From the NCBI RefSeq assembly GCF_030433675.1, contig NZ_JAROCB010000002.1, positions 924,072 through 988,071 of the forward strand: a stretch of 64,000 bases of DNA, read 5' to 3'. The position numbers and the translations under genes were made by a program. Positions 1 through 9,673 of the stretch are shown in pieces. This stretch comes from Leifsonia virtsii. GTDB taxonomy: Bacteria; Actinomycetota; Actinomycetes; Actinomycetales; Microbacteriaceae. The notes beneath the pieces were generated by a model. The model ran no database searches. It was not told the DNA's origin and saw only the letters and a list, made by a program, of their open reading frames with translations. Position 1 is the first letter of the stretch, and the number at the start of each line of letters is the position of its first letter.

Positions 1-1363
1 TCCGGCCGTCGCGGAACTCCTGGAACAGCCGCTCGCGCTCGTCAACGGGGGTCGCGCCGGTCAGCTGCGGAGCATCCAGCGCCTCCGCCAGCTCGTCGAT
101 CTGGTCGAGGTACTGCCCGATGATCAGGATGCGCTCGCCCTCGTGCCGCGCCACCAGCTGCCGCACGATGTCGAGCTTCGCGGGCGCCGTCGCGGCCAGG
201 CGGTAGCGCTCGTCGTCGGGAGCGGCGGCGTAGCTGAGCCGCTCGGAGGCCGGCAGGTCGACGCGCACCTCGTAGCAGGCGGCGGGGGAGATGAAGCCCT
301 GCGCCTCGATCTCCTTCCACGGCGCGTCGAAGCGCTTCGGCCCGATCAGGCTGAACACGTCGCCCTCGCGGCCGTCCTCGCGCACCAGCGTCGCCGTCAG
401 CCCGAGCCGGCGGCGGGCCTGCAGCTCGGCCGTCAGCTTGAACACCGGCGCCGGGAGCAGGTGCACCTCGTCGTAGACCACGAGGCCCCAGTCGAGCGCG
501 TCGAGCAGCGCCAGGTGCGCGTACTCGCCCTTCCGCTTGGCCGTGAGGATCTGGTAGGTCGCGATCGTGACCGGCTTGACCTCCTTCACCTGTCCCGAGT
601 ACTCGCCGATCTCCTCCGCGGTCAGCGTCGTGCGCTTCAGCAGCTCGTCGCGCCACTGCCGGGCGGAGACCGTGTTGGTGACCAGGATGAGCGTCGTCGT
701 CTTCGCGGTCGCCATCGCGCCCGCGCCGACCAGGGTCTTGCCCGCGCCGCAGGGGAGCACGACGACGCCCGACCCGCCGTCGAAGAAGTTCATGACCGCC
801 TTGCGCTGGTAGTCGCGCAGCGCCCAGCCGTCCTCCAGCAGCCCGATCTCGTGCGGGGTGCCCGGCGTGTAGCCGGCCAGGTCTTCCGCCGGCCAGCCGA
901 GCTTGACCAGCTCCTGCTTCAGCTGCCCGCGGGCCCACGCCTCCACCACGAACGTCTCGTCGTCGCGCCGCTGCAGCAGCAGCGGGGCGATCCGCTTCGC
1001 GCTCGCGACCTCCGTCAGCACGGCGAGGTCGGTGGAGCGCAGCAGCAGCGTCCCCTCGTCGTCGCGCTCGATGACCAGCCGGCCGTAACGGGCGACGGTC
1101 TCGCTCACATCCACCGAGACGGTCTGCGGGATGGGGAACTTCGAGTACCGCTCCAGCGTCCCGAGCATGTCCTCGGCGGTGTGGCCGGCGGCGCGCGCGT
1201 TCCACAGCCCGAGCCGGGTGATCCGGTAGGTGTGGATGTGCTCGGGCGCCCGCTCCAGCTCGGCGAAGACGGCGAGGTCGTGGCGGGCGTCCTCCGCGGC
1301 CGGGTGCGCCACCTCGAGCAGGACGGTGCGGTCGCTCTGGACGATCAGGGGGCCATCGGACAT
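1..1363 (-). CDS. DNA repair helicase XPB (SF2), 3' end outside the window
   Basis: Superfamily 2 DNA helicase of the actinobacterial XPB/Rad25 type, an ATP-dependent DNA-unwinding enzyme linked to repair. The reverse-strand reading begins MSDGPLIVQSDRTVLLEV and shows Walker A PCGAGKTLVG, the DEVH box in VVYDEVHLLPAP, and motif III in LGLTATLVRED. About 454 codons are visible and the C-terminus runs off the window, so it is partial only for that reason. The start ATG at 1363 is the first in-frame methionine. It lies downstream of a helicase-associated protein (1988-3859), a pairing commonly seen in actinobacteria. Function is from family membership. Confidence 0.93.
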   Translation of the reverse strand, partial: MSDGPLIVQSDRTVLLEVAHPAAEDARHDLAVFAELERAPEHIHTYRITRLGLWNARAAGHTAEDMLGTLERYSKFPIPQTVSVDVSETVARYGRLVIERDDEGTLLLRSTDLAVLTEVASAKRIAPLLLQRRDDETFVVEAWARGQLKQELVKLGWPAEDLAGYTPGTPHEIGLLEDGWALRDYQRKAVMNFFDGGSGVVVLPCGAGKTLVGAGAMATAKTTTLILVTNTVSARQWRDELLKRTTLTAEEIGEYSGQVKEVKPVTIATYQILTAKRKGEYAHLALLDALDWGLVVYDEVHLLPAPVFKLTAELQARRRLGLTATLVREDGREGDVFSLIGPKRFDAPWKEIEAQGFISPAACYEVRVDLPASERLSYAAAPDDERYRLAATAPAKLDIVRQLVARHEGERILIIGQYLDQIDELAEALDAPQLTGATPVDERERLFQEFRDGR

Positions 1364-1401
1364 AGCTCACCAGCCTACGCCCTGCCGGTGTGCACCCCGC
1401 C

Positions 1402-1456
1402 CAGGATACGGGCGTTCAGGATGCGGACGTTCAGGATGCGGGCGTTCAGGATGCGG
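1402..1456. repeat. 15-bp tandem repeat, about 3.7 copies
   Basis: Unit CAGGATGCGGGCGTT, with single-base variants, begins at 1402, 1417, 1432 and 1447; the last copy is partial. It lies between two reverse-strand genes and overlaps the stop codon (1446-1448) of the upstream one. Because the unit is a multiple of three, expansion would not shift frame. No function is evident. Confidence 0.85.
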
Positions 1457-1862
1457 TGACCGACCCGCACAGCGGGCACGACGGCATCGCGTCGAGCGGC
1501 GCCTCGAACAGCGGGTGGCTGCGTCCCTCCGCCGCGAGCCACGGCACGTCGGAGCGCGACGCCTCCGCGATCAGGGCGCGGTCGGTGAACAGCCGCACGC
1601 GCGACGCCAGCCAGACCCGTGCGGAGCCCCGGACCTCGGCGCGGCTCAGCGCGAGCACCATCCGTGCGACGCCGTGACGGGATCCCGTGGCCAGGTCGAG
1701 CCGGTCGAGCAGCTGGTCGATCGTCACGGCGACGATCTCCAGAGCCGGGCCGGCGGGATCCGCGTCGGGGACGACCGTGGCGAACAGCACATCGCCGAGC
1801 TCGTCGTAACCCCAGAAGCTCGCCGCGGAGTAGCCCGCGATGTCCAGCACGTACCCGTTCAC
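1446..1862 (-). CDS. Conserved hypothetical protein, 138 aa
   Basis: Unrecognised small soluble protein starting MNGYVLDIAGYSAASFWGYD. The middle is rich in hydrophobic/charged alternation without membrane segments, and the tail is CPLCGSVTAS, a single CxxC knuckle resembling half a zinc ribbon. It sits between the XPB helicase and the helicase-associated gene on the same strand, so it may share their transcript. The last codons lie inside a 15-bp tandem repeat. High-GC third positions favour real coding. No family assignment is made. Confidence 0.6.
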   Translation of the reverse strand: MNGYVLDIAGYSAASFWGYDELGDVLFATVVPDADPAGPALEIVAVTIDQLLDRLDLATGSRHGVARMVLALSRAEVRGSARVWLASRVRLFTDRALIAEASRSDVPWLAAEGRSHPLFEAPLDAMPSCPLCGSVTAS

Positions 1863-1927
1863 AGGCCCCCGTCTCTCTCCGCGCTGGACAAGCTATTCCA
1901 CCCTCGCGGGGCGGCGAAAGAGAGTCG

Positions 1928-1953
1928 GGAAAGGAATGCTGGCATACCTTTCC
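1928..1953 (-). terminator. Short inverted repeat after the helicase-associated gene
   Basis: GGAAAGG (1928-1934) pairs with CCTTTCC (1947-1953) around a 12-base loop, 35 bases past the stop of the gene ending at 1988. There is no clear T-run, so it could be a weak terminator or an operator for the gene starting at 1862. Confidence 0.35.
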
Positions 1954-1987
1954 GGAGCGTGTTCCGGACCCGGACCCGGACCGTGGA

Positions 1988-3859
1988 TCAGGGCGCCGGG
2001 CGCACCCCGCGCACGCTCGAGAGCGGCAGCGTCCGCTCGATGTCGGCAGCCCGGTCTCGCCCGCGCAGCCGGCCCCCGCCGACCCCGGTCGGCTCGAGCA
2101 GGTAGTCGACGACACGGCCGTCCGGCATCGCGACCTCGATCACGATCGGAGACCTCGCCCGCACCGCCAGGTCGAGCTGGCGTGCCAGCCAGCGCTCGCC
2201 GGTGTCGTCTCCCGCCTCGGCCTCCGCGGCCCGCAGGCGCTGCACCAGCTCCGCGTCGCGGTCCTCGACGGATGCGGACCGCGCCCGCGCCACGCGCTGG
2301 CGGCGCAGGATCACCTCGCGGCCCTCCGCATCCTCCGCCACCACCGGGTACCGGGCGTCGCTGAGCGCCCAGAACACGACATCCCGTGCGAACCGGCTGA
2401 GCAGCTCCCCGTCGCCGCCCTGCGCGAGCCTGAGCGACCCGAGCGCCTGGTCCACCTGGATGGTGCGCAGCAGCGTCGCGTCCGCCGACCGCACAGCCGA
2501 CCGCACCCCGTCGGCGCCCTCCGCCTCGCGCACGCGCACCCGGCCGTGCCGCTCCGCCGCGTCGGTGACGAGGTAGTCGAGCGGCTGCGGGAGGCCGGTG
2601 AGCGAGATCGAGGAGAGGAACTCCCGGATGCCCTCGGCCGTCTCGCCCGCCGTCAGAGCCCGGTCCACCGACGCGGCCGAAAGGCGGAACGTCGACGCCA
2701 GGGCGCGCGACTCCAGGTCCGCGATCCCGCGCAGCCGCGTCTCCACCTCCGGCGCCAGCGGGCCGGGGGAGACGATGGTCAGGTCGTGCTGCAGGTAGAC
2801 GCGGTCCACCTCGGCCGGGAACAGCTCCGCCATCGCCGCGGTCGCCGCCTCCGGTCCCTGCTCCACCAGCGCGGCCCCCGCGGTGCTGGGGGCCTGGTGG
2901 GCCGTGATGCCGAGCCAGTCGGCGAGGCGGGTGTGCGCGTCCACCCGCTCCTGTGCCTCCTCGACGGCTGCGGGATGGAGCCACGCGACGTGCTCGCGCA
3001 GACTCTCGCCCCACGCGGCCCTGCTGCGGAGCGCGAGCAGCGCCCGGACGTCGTCCGGCAGCGCCTCCAGCCACGCCGCGGCCAGGGCGCGCCAGCGGTC
3101 AGGGGTCGGGGCGTGCGTCCAGGTGGCGGCGCGGTCGGTCGGCAGCCACATCCCGTCGTCCACCGCCGCGAGGTCGGCGCGCTCGGCCGCCGAGAGGGCG
3201 ACTGGCACGATCTCGGCGTCGACCGAGAGGGCCTCGGCGAGACGCTTGATCGCCGGGAGCGCGAGGCCGCCCTTCTGCAGCCGCCGTGCGCCCTCTCTGG
3301 CAAGCTCCGCGAGCAGCTCGGACACGGCCGTGACCGCCTCGAACGCGCGTTCGGCCGCGAGCCGGTCGGTGAACCGCCGCTCGGTGTCGGGCACCGGCGC
3401 CAGCGCGGGCGGCGGCGGGGTGTGCAGCAGCTCGTCGGGGGAGGGAAGGCCGAGGTCGGGCCAGGCGGCCAGCTGGGCGGTGACCGCGTCGTAGACGGTG
3501 AAGCGCCGGGGGTCGCCGTCGCCCGGATGCGCGAGCAGCAGGCCAGTGAGGTCGTCCAGGGCCGCGACGACCGTGTCGACGGCGATGCCGGCGGTAGCCG
3601 GCTCGGCGGAGAGGCGTTCGGCGACCTCCTCTGCGCTCAGCGGCTCGTCGGCCCGGCCCAGCACGACGGCCGCGGCGAGCCGGGGCCGGTCGAGCGGGAC
3701 GAGCGCGCGCTGCACCGAGTCGGCGTCCAGCAGGGCGTCGGCCAGGTCGAAGAAGTCGGAGACGCCCGTCCGCCGGTAGGTGCGGCGATGGAGCGCGCCG
3801 ACGAGCGCGGCGTCGTCCGGCTCCCGCAGCCGGGCTGCGAGAGCGAGGGTGGTCGTCAT
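1988..3859 (-). CDS. Helicase-associated domain protein (Helicase_C_3-like), 623 aa
   Basis: Large actinobacterial protein without an ATPase core, of the kind annotated as helicase-associated or XPB/Ssl2-like C-terminal domain. It starts MTTTLALAARLREPDDAAL. A long acidic/alanine-rich body leads into a region reading YLQHDLTIVSPGPLAPEVE, typical of this family. A C-terminal wedge (VVDYLLEPTGVGGGRLRGRD) resembles WYL-like or helicase C-terminal segments. Position just upstream of XPB suggests a shared role in DNA unwinding or repair; that is inference. Length fits the family. Confidence 0.8.
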   Translation of the reverse strand: MTTTLALAARLREPDDAALVGALHRRTYRRTGVSDFFDLADALLDADSVQRALVPLDRPRLAAAVVLGRADEPLSAEEVAERLSAEPATAGIAVDTVVAALDDLTGLLLAHPGDGDPRRFTVYDAVTAQLAAWPDLGLPSPDELLHTPPPPALAPVPDTERRFTDRLAAERAFEAVTAVSELLAELAREGARRLQKGGLALPAIKRLAEALSVDAEIVPVALSAAERADLAAVDDGMWLPTDRAATWTHAPTPDRWRALAAAWLEALPDDVRALLALRSRAAWGESLREHVAWLHPAAVEEAQERVDAHTRLADWLGITAHQAPSTAGAALVEQGPEAATAAMAELFPAEVDRVYLQHDLTIVSPGPLAPEVETRLRGIADLESRALASTFRLSAASVDRALTAGETAEGIREFLSSISLTGLPQPLDYLVTDAAERHGRVRVREAEGADGVRSAVRSADATLLRTIQVDQALGSLRLAQGGDGELLSRFARDVVFWALSDARYPVVAEDAEGREVILRRQRVARARSASVEDRDAELVQRLRAAEAEAGDDTGERWLARQLDLAVRARSPIVIEVAMPDGRVVDYLLEPTGVGGGRLRGRDRAADIERTLPLSSVRGVRPAP

Positions 3860-3882
3860 CGCGCGGACCGCCGCGATCGCGA

Positions 3883-4185
3883 CTAGCGCCGGCCCTTGGA
3901 GTCGCCTGGCCGAGAGTCGCCGGACCGGTTGGCGGCCCTGTTCCGCACAGCGCTCACGATCAGCAGCACGATGATCAGCACGAAGGCGATCGGCAGCGCG
4001 ATCAGCGGGAAGAAGAAGACCGTCGGCCAGATCCCCTGACCGGAGCCCTGCGACGCGAACTGGCCCGCCGCGGTGCCGATGAGGATGGCCGCGATGCAGA
4101 CCAGAGAGACGATGACGAGCGCCGCGACGATGTACGACAGGATGCGCTGGAGCCGCGATGCCGGCGGCGGGGTCTGCTGGGTCAC
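3883..4185 (-). CDS. Small two-TM membrane protein, 100 aa
   Basis: Two hydrophobic helices are visible: residues about 14-38 (SYIVAALVIVSLVCIAAILI) and about 54-82 (VFFFPLIALPIAFVLIIVLL). A basic tail follows (RNRAANRSGDSRPGDSKGRR). Polytopic inner-membrane protein of unknown function. It lies 23 bases downstream of the helicase-associated gene's start region on the same strand, and diverges from the cold-shock gene. Confidence 0.75.
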   Translation of the reverse strand: MTQQTPPPASRLQRILSYIVAALVIVSLVCIAAILIGTAAGQFASQGSGQGIWPTVFFFPLIALPIAFVLIIVLLIVSAVRNRAANRSGDSRPGDSKGRR

Positions 4186-4241
4186 GAAATCAAGGATAAT
4201 TGAGGCTGGTCATTCGATCCCCCATGCGAAGTGAGGTTCCC

Positions 4242-4622
4242 ATGCCAACCGGCAAGGTCAAGTTCTACGACGAGGAGAAAGGCTTCGGCTTCATCAGCTC
4301 CGATGACGGCCAGGAAGTCTTCCTGCACGCCTCGGCTCTTCCCGCCGGCGCCGTCGTGAAGTCGGGGACCCGTCTCGAGTTCGGCATCGCCGACGGCAAG
4401 CGCGGCGCCCAGGCGCTGTCCGTGCGCGTGCTCGACGCCCCGCCGAGTCTCGTGAAGCTGAAGCGCAAGTCGGCCGACGACATGGCGATCATCGTCGAAG
4501 ACCTGGTCAAGCTGCTCGACGGCATCGGCGCGAACCTGCGCCGCGGCAAGTACCCGGACAAGGCGCACGGCGCGAAGATCGCGGCCGTGCTGCGCAAGGT
4601 CGCGGACGACCTGGATGCCTGA
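4242..4622 (+). CDS. Cold-shock domain protein with C-terminal extension, 126 aa
   Basis: Nucleic-acid-binding cold-shock domain: the N-terminus reads MPTGKVKFYDEEKGFGFISS, with RNP1 (KGFGFIS) and RNP2 (VFLHAS), as in RNA-chaperone CSPs. At 126 residues it is nearly twice a classical CSP. The extra C-terminal half (MAIIVEDLVKLLDGIG...) is predicted helical and is typical of the longer actinobacterial form. ATG 4242 is chosen over upstream starts because the CSD begins there. The stop overlaps the DUF3027 gene by 8 bases, indicating translational coupling. Confidence 0.93.
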   Translation: MPTGKVKFYDEEKGFGFISSDDGQEVFLHASALPAGAVVKSGTRLEFGIADGKRGAQALSVRVLDAPPSLVKLKRKSADDMAIIVEDLVKLLDGIGANLRRGKYPDKAHGAKIAAVLRKVADDLDA

Positions 4623-5358
4623 GCTCGGCGACGAGGTCGACCCGGCGGCGGAGACGCCGGCCGGGGAGACGGGCGCGCCCGCGGACGCTGCGGCTGAGGG
4701 GGCGGAGGCCGCTGAGGCTGCCGAGCCCGAGGTGGAGCTGGTCGCCGACCCCGAGCTGGTGGCCGCCGTTCCGCTGGCGCGGCAGGCGCTCGCCGAGATC
4801 ACCCCGGAGCGGACGATCGGCGAGCCCCTCGGCCACGTCGTCGAGGCGCCGGGCGTCGTGTCCCTGCTCTTCGCGAGCCTGCTGCCCGGCTACCCGGACT
4901 GGCGCTGGACCGTGACCGTCGGCCGCACCGGCGACGACGAGGAGCCGACCGTGCTGGAGGCGGAGCTGATGCCCGGCGACGGCTCCCTGCTCGCGCCCGA
5001 CTGGGTGCCGTGGTCGGAGCGGCTCGCGGAGTATCAGGCCGCCCAGGAGGCCCTCGCGGCGCAGGAGGCCGAGTCCGCCGAGGACGAGGACGACGACGAG
5101 TCCGACGACGACGAGTCGGGTGACGACGCGGACGCCGAGGACGACCACGACATCCACGACCTGCACGCGGGCGACGACCTGGACGGCGTCGACATCGACA
5201 GCGTCGACGTCGACTTCGACGAGGAGACCGACGTCGACTCCGACCTCGACCTGGAGGCGGAGGAGGCCGCGGCGCTCGCCGACGCGGACGACGACGAGTC
5301 GGACGAGGGCGACGAGGACGACGACTCCGACGACGACGAGTCCGACGAGGACGAGTGA
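4615..5358 (+). CDS. DUF3027 family protein, 247 aa
   Basis: Conserved actinobacterial protein of unknown function. The folded core (about residues 45-145) contains PLARQALAEITPE, GYPDWRWTVTVGR and LAPDWVPWSERL, the usual DUF3027 signatures. The N-terminal ~40 residues are Ala/Glu-rich. The C-terminal ~100 residues are an extremely acidic Asp/Glu/Ser low-complexity tail that makes the DNA a GAC/GAG repeat tract. It overlaps the cold-shock gene by 8 bases, so the two are probably one operon. Confidence 0.88.
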   Translation: MPELGDEVDPAAETPAGETGAPADAAAEGAEAAEAAEPEVELVADPELVAAVPLARQALAEITPERTIGEPLGHVVEAPGVVSLLFASLLPGYPDWRWTVTVGRTGDDEEPTVLEAELMPGDGSLLAPDWVPWSERLAEYQAAQEALAAQEAESAEDEDDDESDDDESGDDADAEDDHDIHDLHAGDDLDGVDIDSVDVDFDEETDVDSDLDLEAEEAAALADADDDESDEGDEDDDSDDDESDEDE

Positions 5359-5379
5359 CCCCTCACCGCCGCCGGGCGG

Positions 5380-5604
5380 TCACCGCCGCCGGCGTGTGAT
5401 CGTCAGGTAGCCCATCCCGAGCGCGCCGAGCGCCAGCCCGACCACCACGGTCCACATCGCGGTGGTCCCGCCGCCGCCGACTGCGAGCACGACGATGAGC
5501 GCGACCACCCACAGCGCGAGGCCGACGAGCACGGCCCGGCGGTCGTCCGTCTTCGCCGGGACCGGGTCGGGCCTGCGCTCGTCGTCCCGCAGCCAGAGGC
5601 GCAT
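5380..5604 (-). CDS. DUF2530 membrane protein, 74 aa
   Basis: Small membrane protein starting MRLWLRDDERRPDPVPAKTD. The hallmark N-terminal motif RRPDPVPAKTDDR is followed by two hydrophobic helices (LVGLALWVVALIVVLAV and WTVVVGLALGALGMGYL) and a basic tail. It begins 8 bases after the serC stop on the same strand, so the two are likely co-transcribed. Function unknown. Confidence 0.85.
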   Translation of the reverse strand: MRLWLRDDERRPDPVPAKTDDRRAVLVGLALWVVALIVVLAVGGGGTTAMWTVVVGLALGALGMGYLTITRRRR

Positions 5605-5612
5605 GCGGTCGC

Positions 5613-7552
<1,940 letters not shown>

Positions 7553-7774
7553 TCGCCGTTACCGATTCGTTAAAAAGCGGCCAAAACGTGTGACAAACGG
7601 CGGCGCTTCCCCTAGGCTCTAACGAGTCCGAACGGGCCAGAAGCCGGCCCATCAGGACCCCGGATCGTGACGCTCCACCCTCCTATGACCCGTCTCGCGA
7701 TCCGTGAAGCCGAAGCCACCCAGCTTGGGACGGGGGCAGCATCCCTAGTGCTGCCGGAGCGCTGGAGGTCACAC
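7553..7774 (+). promoter_or_regulatory. Long 5' region of the NlpC/P60 gene
   Basis: About 220 bases separate the regulator from the TTG start. It contains several short inverted repeats, for example GGCC AGAAGCC GGCC near 7635. A plausible promoter is TGACAA with a TAGGCT-like -10 near 7613. A structured leader is possible, but I could not match a known riboswitch. Confidence 0.3.
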
Positions 7775-8659
7775 TTGGCACTGTCGAGCACGCCCGGTCC
7801 CGACAAGGACCGTACGAACCCGGACCAGAGCACCACGGACATCTCGTCTTCCCCCGCCGTCTCGCGTCGCGTCGCGCGTGCTGCGTCGCGCCCCGCCGCA
7901 GTCTCCACCGCGACCGGTTCGACCGCCGCGCAGAAGAAGAAGCGCAAGGGCGGCTGGATCCTGAACGCCGGCGTCATCACCGTCGCCACCGGGCTCATCG
8001 CGACCATGTCGCTCCCCGCCTTCGCGTTCAACCCGGACGGCGCCGAGAACGCCGCTTTCGGCCCGAGCGCCGCCGACTCCATGAAGAAGGCCCAGTCGCA
8101 GACCGTCGAGGTGGGCGGTGTGGCCTCCTCCGCGGTCACCCGTGACGCCGCGTCGGCCACCAGCGAGGAGCAGCTCAACGCTCAGAAGGCAGCCGCCGCC
8201 GCTGCGGCAGCCGCCGAGGCCGCCCGCCGTCAGGCCGCCATCCAGCTCACCAGCTACGCGAGCAAGTCGTCGTCCGGCCCGTCCGTCTCCGACTTCCTGG
8301 CCAACCCGCCGTACCCGAACTTCAGCCTCTCGCAGGTGTTCTCGGTGGCGCAGCAGTACATCGGCACCCCGTACGTCTACGGCGGCTCCAGCCCGGCCGG
8401 CTTCGACTGCTCCGGCTACGTGATGTACGTGTACGCCCAGTTCGGCATCTCGCTGCCGCACTCCGTCTCCGGCCAGGCCGCCGCGGGCAAGCGCATCTCG
8501 ATCGCGGACGCCCAGCCGGGCGACCTGGTCATCATGTCGGGCCACGACGGCTTCTACGCCGGCAACGGCAACATCCTGGACGCGCCCACCGAGGGCAAGT
8601 CGGTGTCCATCCGTCCGATCTGGACCAGCGACTACTACATCGTCCGCCTCGGCATCTGA
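7775..8659 (+). CDS. Secreted NlpC/P60 family peptidoglycan hydrolase, 294 aa
   Basis: Cell-wall cysteine peptidase expected to cleave D-Glu/DAP-type stem-peptide bonds. The C-terminal NlpC/P60 domain carries the catalytic Cys (about residue 212) in GFDCSGYVMYVY, PHSVSGQ, and PGDLVIMSGHDGFYAG, which supplies the His. A long charged N-terminus precedes a hydrophobic signal segment (GVITVATGLIATMSLPAFA) with an AFA cleavage site. An Ala-rich coiled linker lies between. TTG 7775 is chosen because GGAGG lies 6 bases upstream. A strong terminator follows at 8714. Confidence 0.88.
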   Translation: MALSSTPGPDKDRTNPDQSTTDISSSPAVSRRVARAASRPAAVSTATGSTAAQKKKRKGGWILNAGVITVATGLIATMSLPAFAFNPDGAENAAFGPSAADSMKKAQSQTVEVGGVASSAVTRDAASATSEEQLNAQKAAAAAAAAAEAARRQAAIQLTSYASKSSSGPSVSDFLANPPYPNFSLSQVFSVAQQYIGTPYVYGGSSPAGFDCSGYVMYVYAQFGISLPHSVSGQAAAGKRISIADAQPGDLVIMSGHDGFYAGNGNILDAPTEGKSVSIRPIWTSDYYIVRLGI

Positions 8660-8713
8660 GCGAGGTTGTCGAACCGGCGTCGAGCCGGTGAACATTCAGC
8701 ACCACAGCACCAG

Positions 8714-8745
8714 AACGGCGCGCCACGAATAGGTGGCGCGCCGTT
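8714..8745 (+). terminator. Inverted repeat terminator after the NlpC/P60 gene
   Basis: AACGGCGCGCCAC (8714-8726) pairs perfectly with GTGGCGCGCCGTT (8733-8745) across a 6-base loop and is followed by TCTGGG. It has a 13-bp GC-rich stem and a short T stretch inside its 3' arm. It lies 55 bases past the stop. Confidence 0.8.
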
Positions 8746-8803
8746 TCTGGGTTACCCTTGCGTTCTGACGCTGCGTCACCGCAGTTGCTGATCGGAGGAT
8801 CCG

Positions 8804-9058
8804 ATGGCCGGAACTTGTTCCGCCGGGTCGCTGAGTGCGACCGGGTGGGACGAGCGCGGCCTCCGGCCGGGATCGAGCATCACGCTCTCCCGCTGGGGGG
8901 ACTTCCTCGCCTGCCGTCACCACGTCGAGGCCTGCCACCGCCACCATGTGGCGTGCCGCCACCATGCCGCCTCCTCCTTGGGCGCTGTCCGCACGGACAG
9001 TGCCCTTTTTGTTTCCCCATCCGTCGGTTCCCGCCTTTTCCCGGAAGGTCGCCCATGA
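8804..9058 (+). CDS. His/Cys-repeat leader ORF upstream of HNH gene, 84 aa
   Basis: An ORF with GGAGG 7 bases before ATG 8804, starting MAGTCSAGSLSATGWDERGL. The middle contains three imperfect units ACRHHVE / ACHRHHV / ACRHHA, encoded by imperfect tandem 18-21-base repeats. Its TGA (9056-9058) overlaps the ATG of the HNH gene as ATGA, implying translational coupling. An intrinsic terminator (8980-9010) lies inside the ORF. This combination suggests a regulatory leader peptide or attenuator, but a chance ORF over an untranslated RNA is possible. No family recognised. Confidence 0.45.
   Translation: MAGTCSAGSLSATGWDERGLRPGSSITLSRWGDFLACRHHVEACHRHHVACRHHAASSLGAVRTDSALFVSPSVGSRLFPEGRP
8980..9010 (+). 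terminator. Intrinsic terminator/attenuator ahead of the HNH gene
   Basis: GGGCGCTGTCC (8980-8990) pairs with GGACAGTGCCC (8995-9005), with one G-T pair, closed by a GCAC loop and followed by five T's (9006-9010). It is the best U-tailed terminator in this region, yet it sits 45 bases before the HNH start and after the leader ORF's ribosome site, as an attenuator would. Confidence 0.8.
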
Positions 9059-9570
9059 AGACTCTGGTTCTCAACGCCAGCTACGAACCCCTCGGCGTCA
9101 TCTCGACGCGGCGGGCGGTCATGCTCGTGCTGGCCGGCAAAGCGTCCACCGTCGCCGGGAACGGTGCGCAGCTGCACAGCCGCTCCCTGGTGCTGGATGC
9201 GCCGAGCGTCGTGCTCCTGAACCAGTTCATCAAGGTCCCGCACCGCCGCATCCCACTCACCCGCAAGTCGGCCCTGGAGCGCTACGGCCACGTCTGCGCC
9301 TACTGCGGCAAGTACGGCGACACCCTCGACCACGTCATCCCACGCGCCCGCGGCGGCACGCACACCTGGGACAACGTCGTCATCGCCTGCTTCCGCTGCA
9401 ACAACGTCAAGTCGGACCGCCTGCTGACCGAGCTCGGCTGGAAGCTCCCCTTCGAGCTGAAGGAACCGCACCTCAACATGGCGTCCCTGATCAGCATGCG
9501 CTGGAACGACCCCAACTGGGAGGAGTTCACCGAGCCCTGGCGCCGCCACGAACTGCAGCTGGCCGGGTAG
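9055..9570 (+). CDS. HNH endonuclease family protein, 171 aa
   Basis: Widely conserved stand-alone HNH nuclease starting MKTLVLNASYEPLGVISTRR. The betabeta-alpha-metal core reads CAYCGKYGDTLDHVIPRARG, then NVVIACFRCNN, giving CxxC zinc pairs plus the DH and N residues of the HNH motif. Family members are conserved across actinobacteria, but their role is unknown; they are not typical homing or phage terminase HNH proteins. ATG 9055 overlaps the leader ORF stop. Expression may be governed by the terminator at 8980-9010. Confidence 0.9.
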   Translation: MKTLVLNASYEPLGVISTRRAVMLVLAGKASTVAGNGAQLHSRSLVLDAPSVVLLNQFIKVPHRRIPLTRKSALERYGHVCAYCGKYGDTLDHVIPRARGGTHTWDNVVIACFRCNNVKSDRLLTELGWKLPFELKEPHLNMASLISMRWNDPNWEEFTEPWRRHELQLAG

Positions 9571-9601
9571 CCGGCGGTCGTTCGCTAGACTTGCGGGGCC
9601 A

Positions 9602-9673
9602 GCCTCTGTAGCTCAATGGAAGAGCAGTTCCGTCCTAAGGAAACGGTTGGGGGTTCGAGTCCCTCCAGGGGCA
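9602..9673 (+). tRNA. tRNA-Arg (anticodon CCT)
   Basis: Cloverleaf reads through: acceptor GCCTCTG pairs with CAGGGGC plus discriminator A; D-arm GCTC/GAGC; anticodon loop GTCCTAA giving CCT (reads AGG); T-arm GGGGG-TTCGAGT-CCCTC. The base pair at 27-43 is G-A and position 32 is G, so slight oddities exist. CCA is not encoded. The 3' half serves as the integration site of the element on its right. Confidence 0.93.
9654..9671 (+). other. attL core of integrated element (tRNA-Arg 3' end)
   Basis: TTCGAGTCCCTCCAGGGG in the tRNA T-arm/acceptor is repeated at 35996-36013 as TTCGAGTCCCTCTAGTGG, 16 of 18 identical, in the same orientation. Integration into the 3' end of a tRNA gene by a tyrosine recombinase is the classical pattern. 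The exact crossover point cannot be read from sequence. Confidence 0.7.

Noticed and set aside
42..1459. Long Arg/Pro-rich ORFs on both strands opposite the XPB gene
   Set aside because: GC-driven shadows; only the frame starting at 1363 shows helicase motifs.
7553..7774. c-di-AMP (ydaO/yuaA) riboswitch before the NlpC/P60 gene
   Set aside because: Gene type and long leader fit, but I could not find the conserved GGGGAA or GGGTGAAT-type blocks; a covariance-model search would decide.
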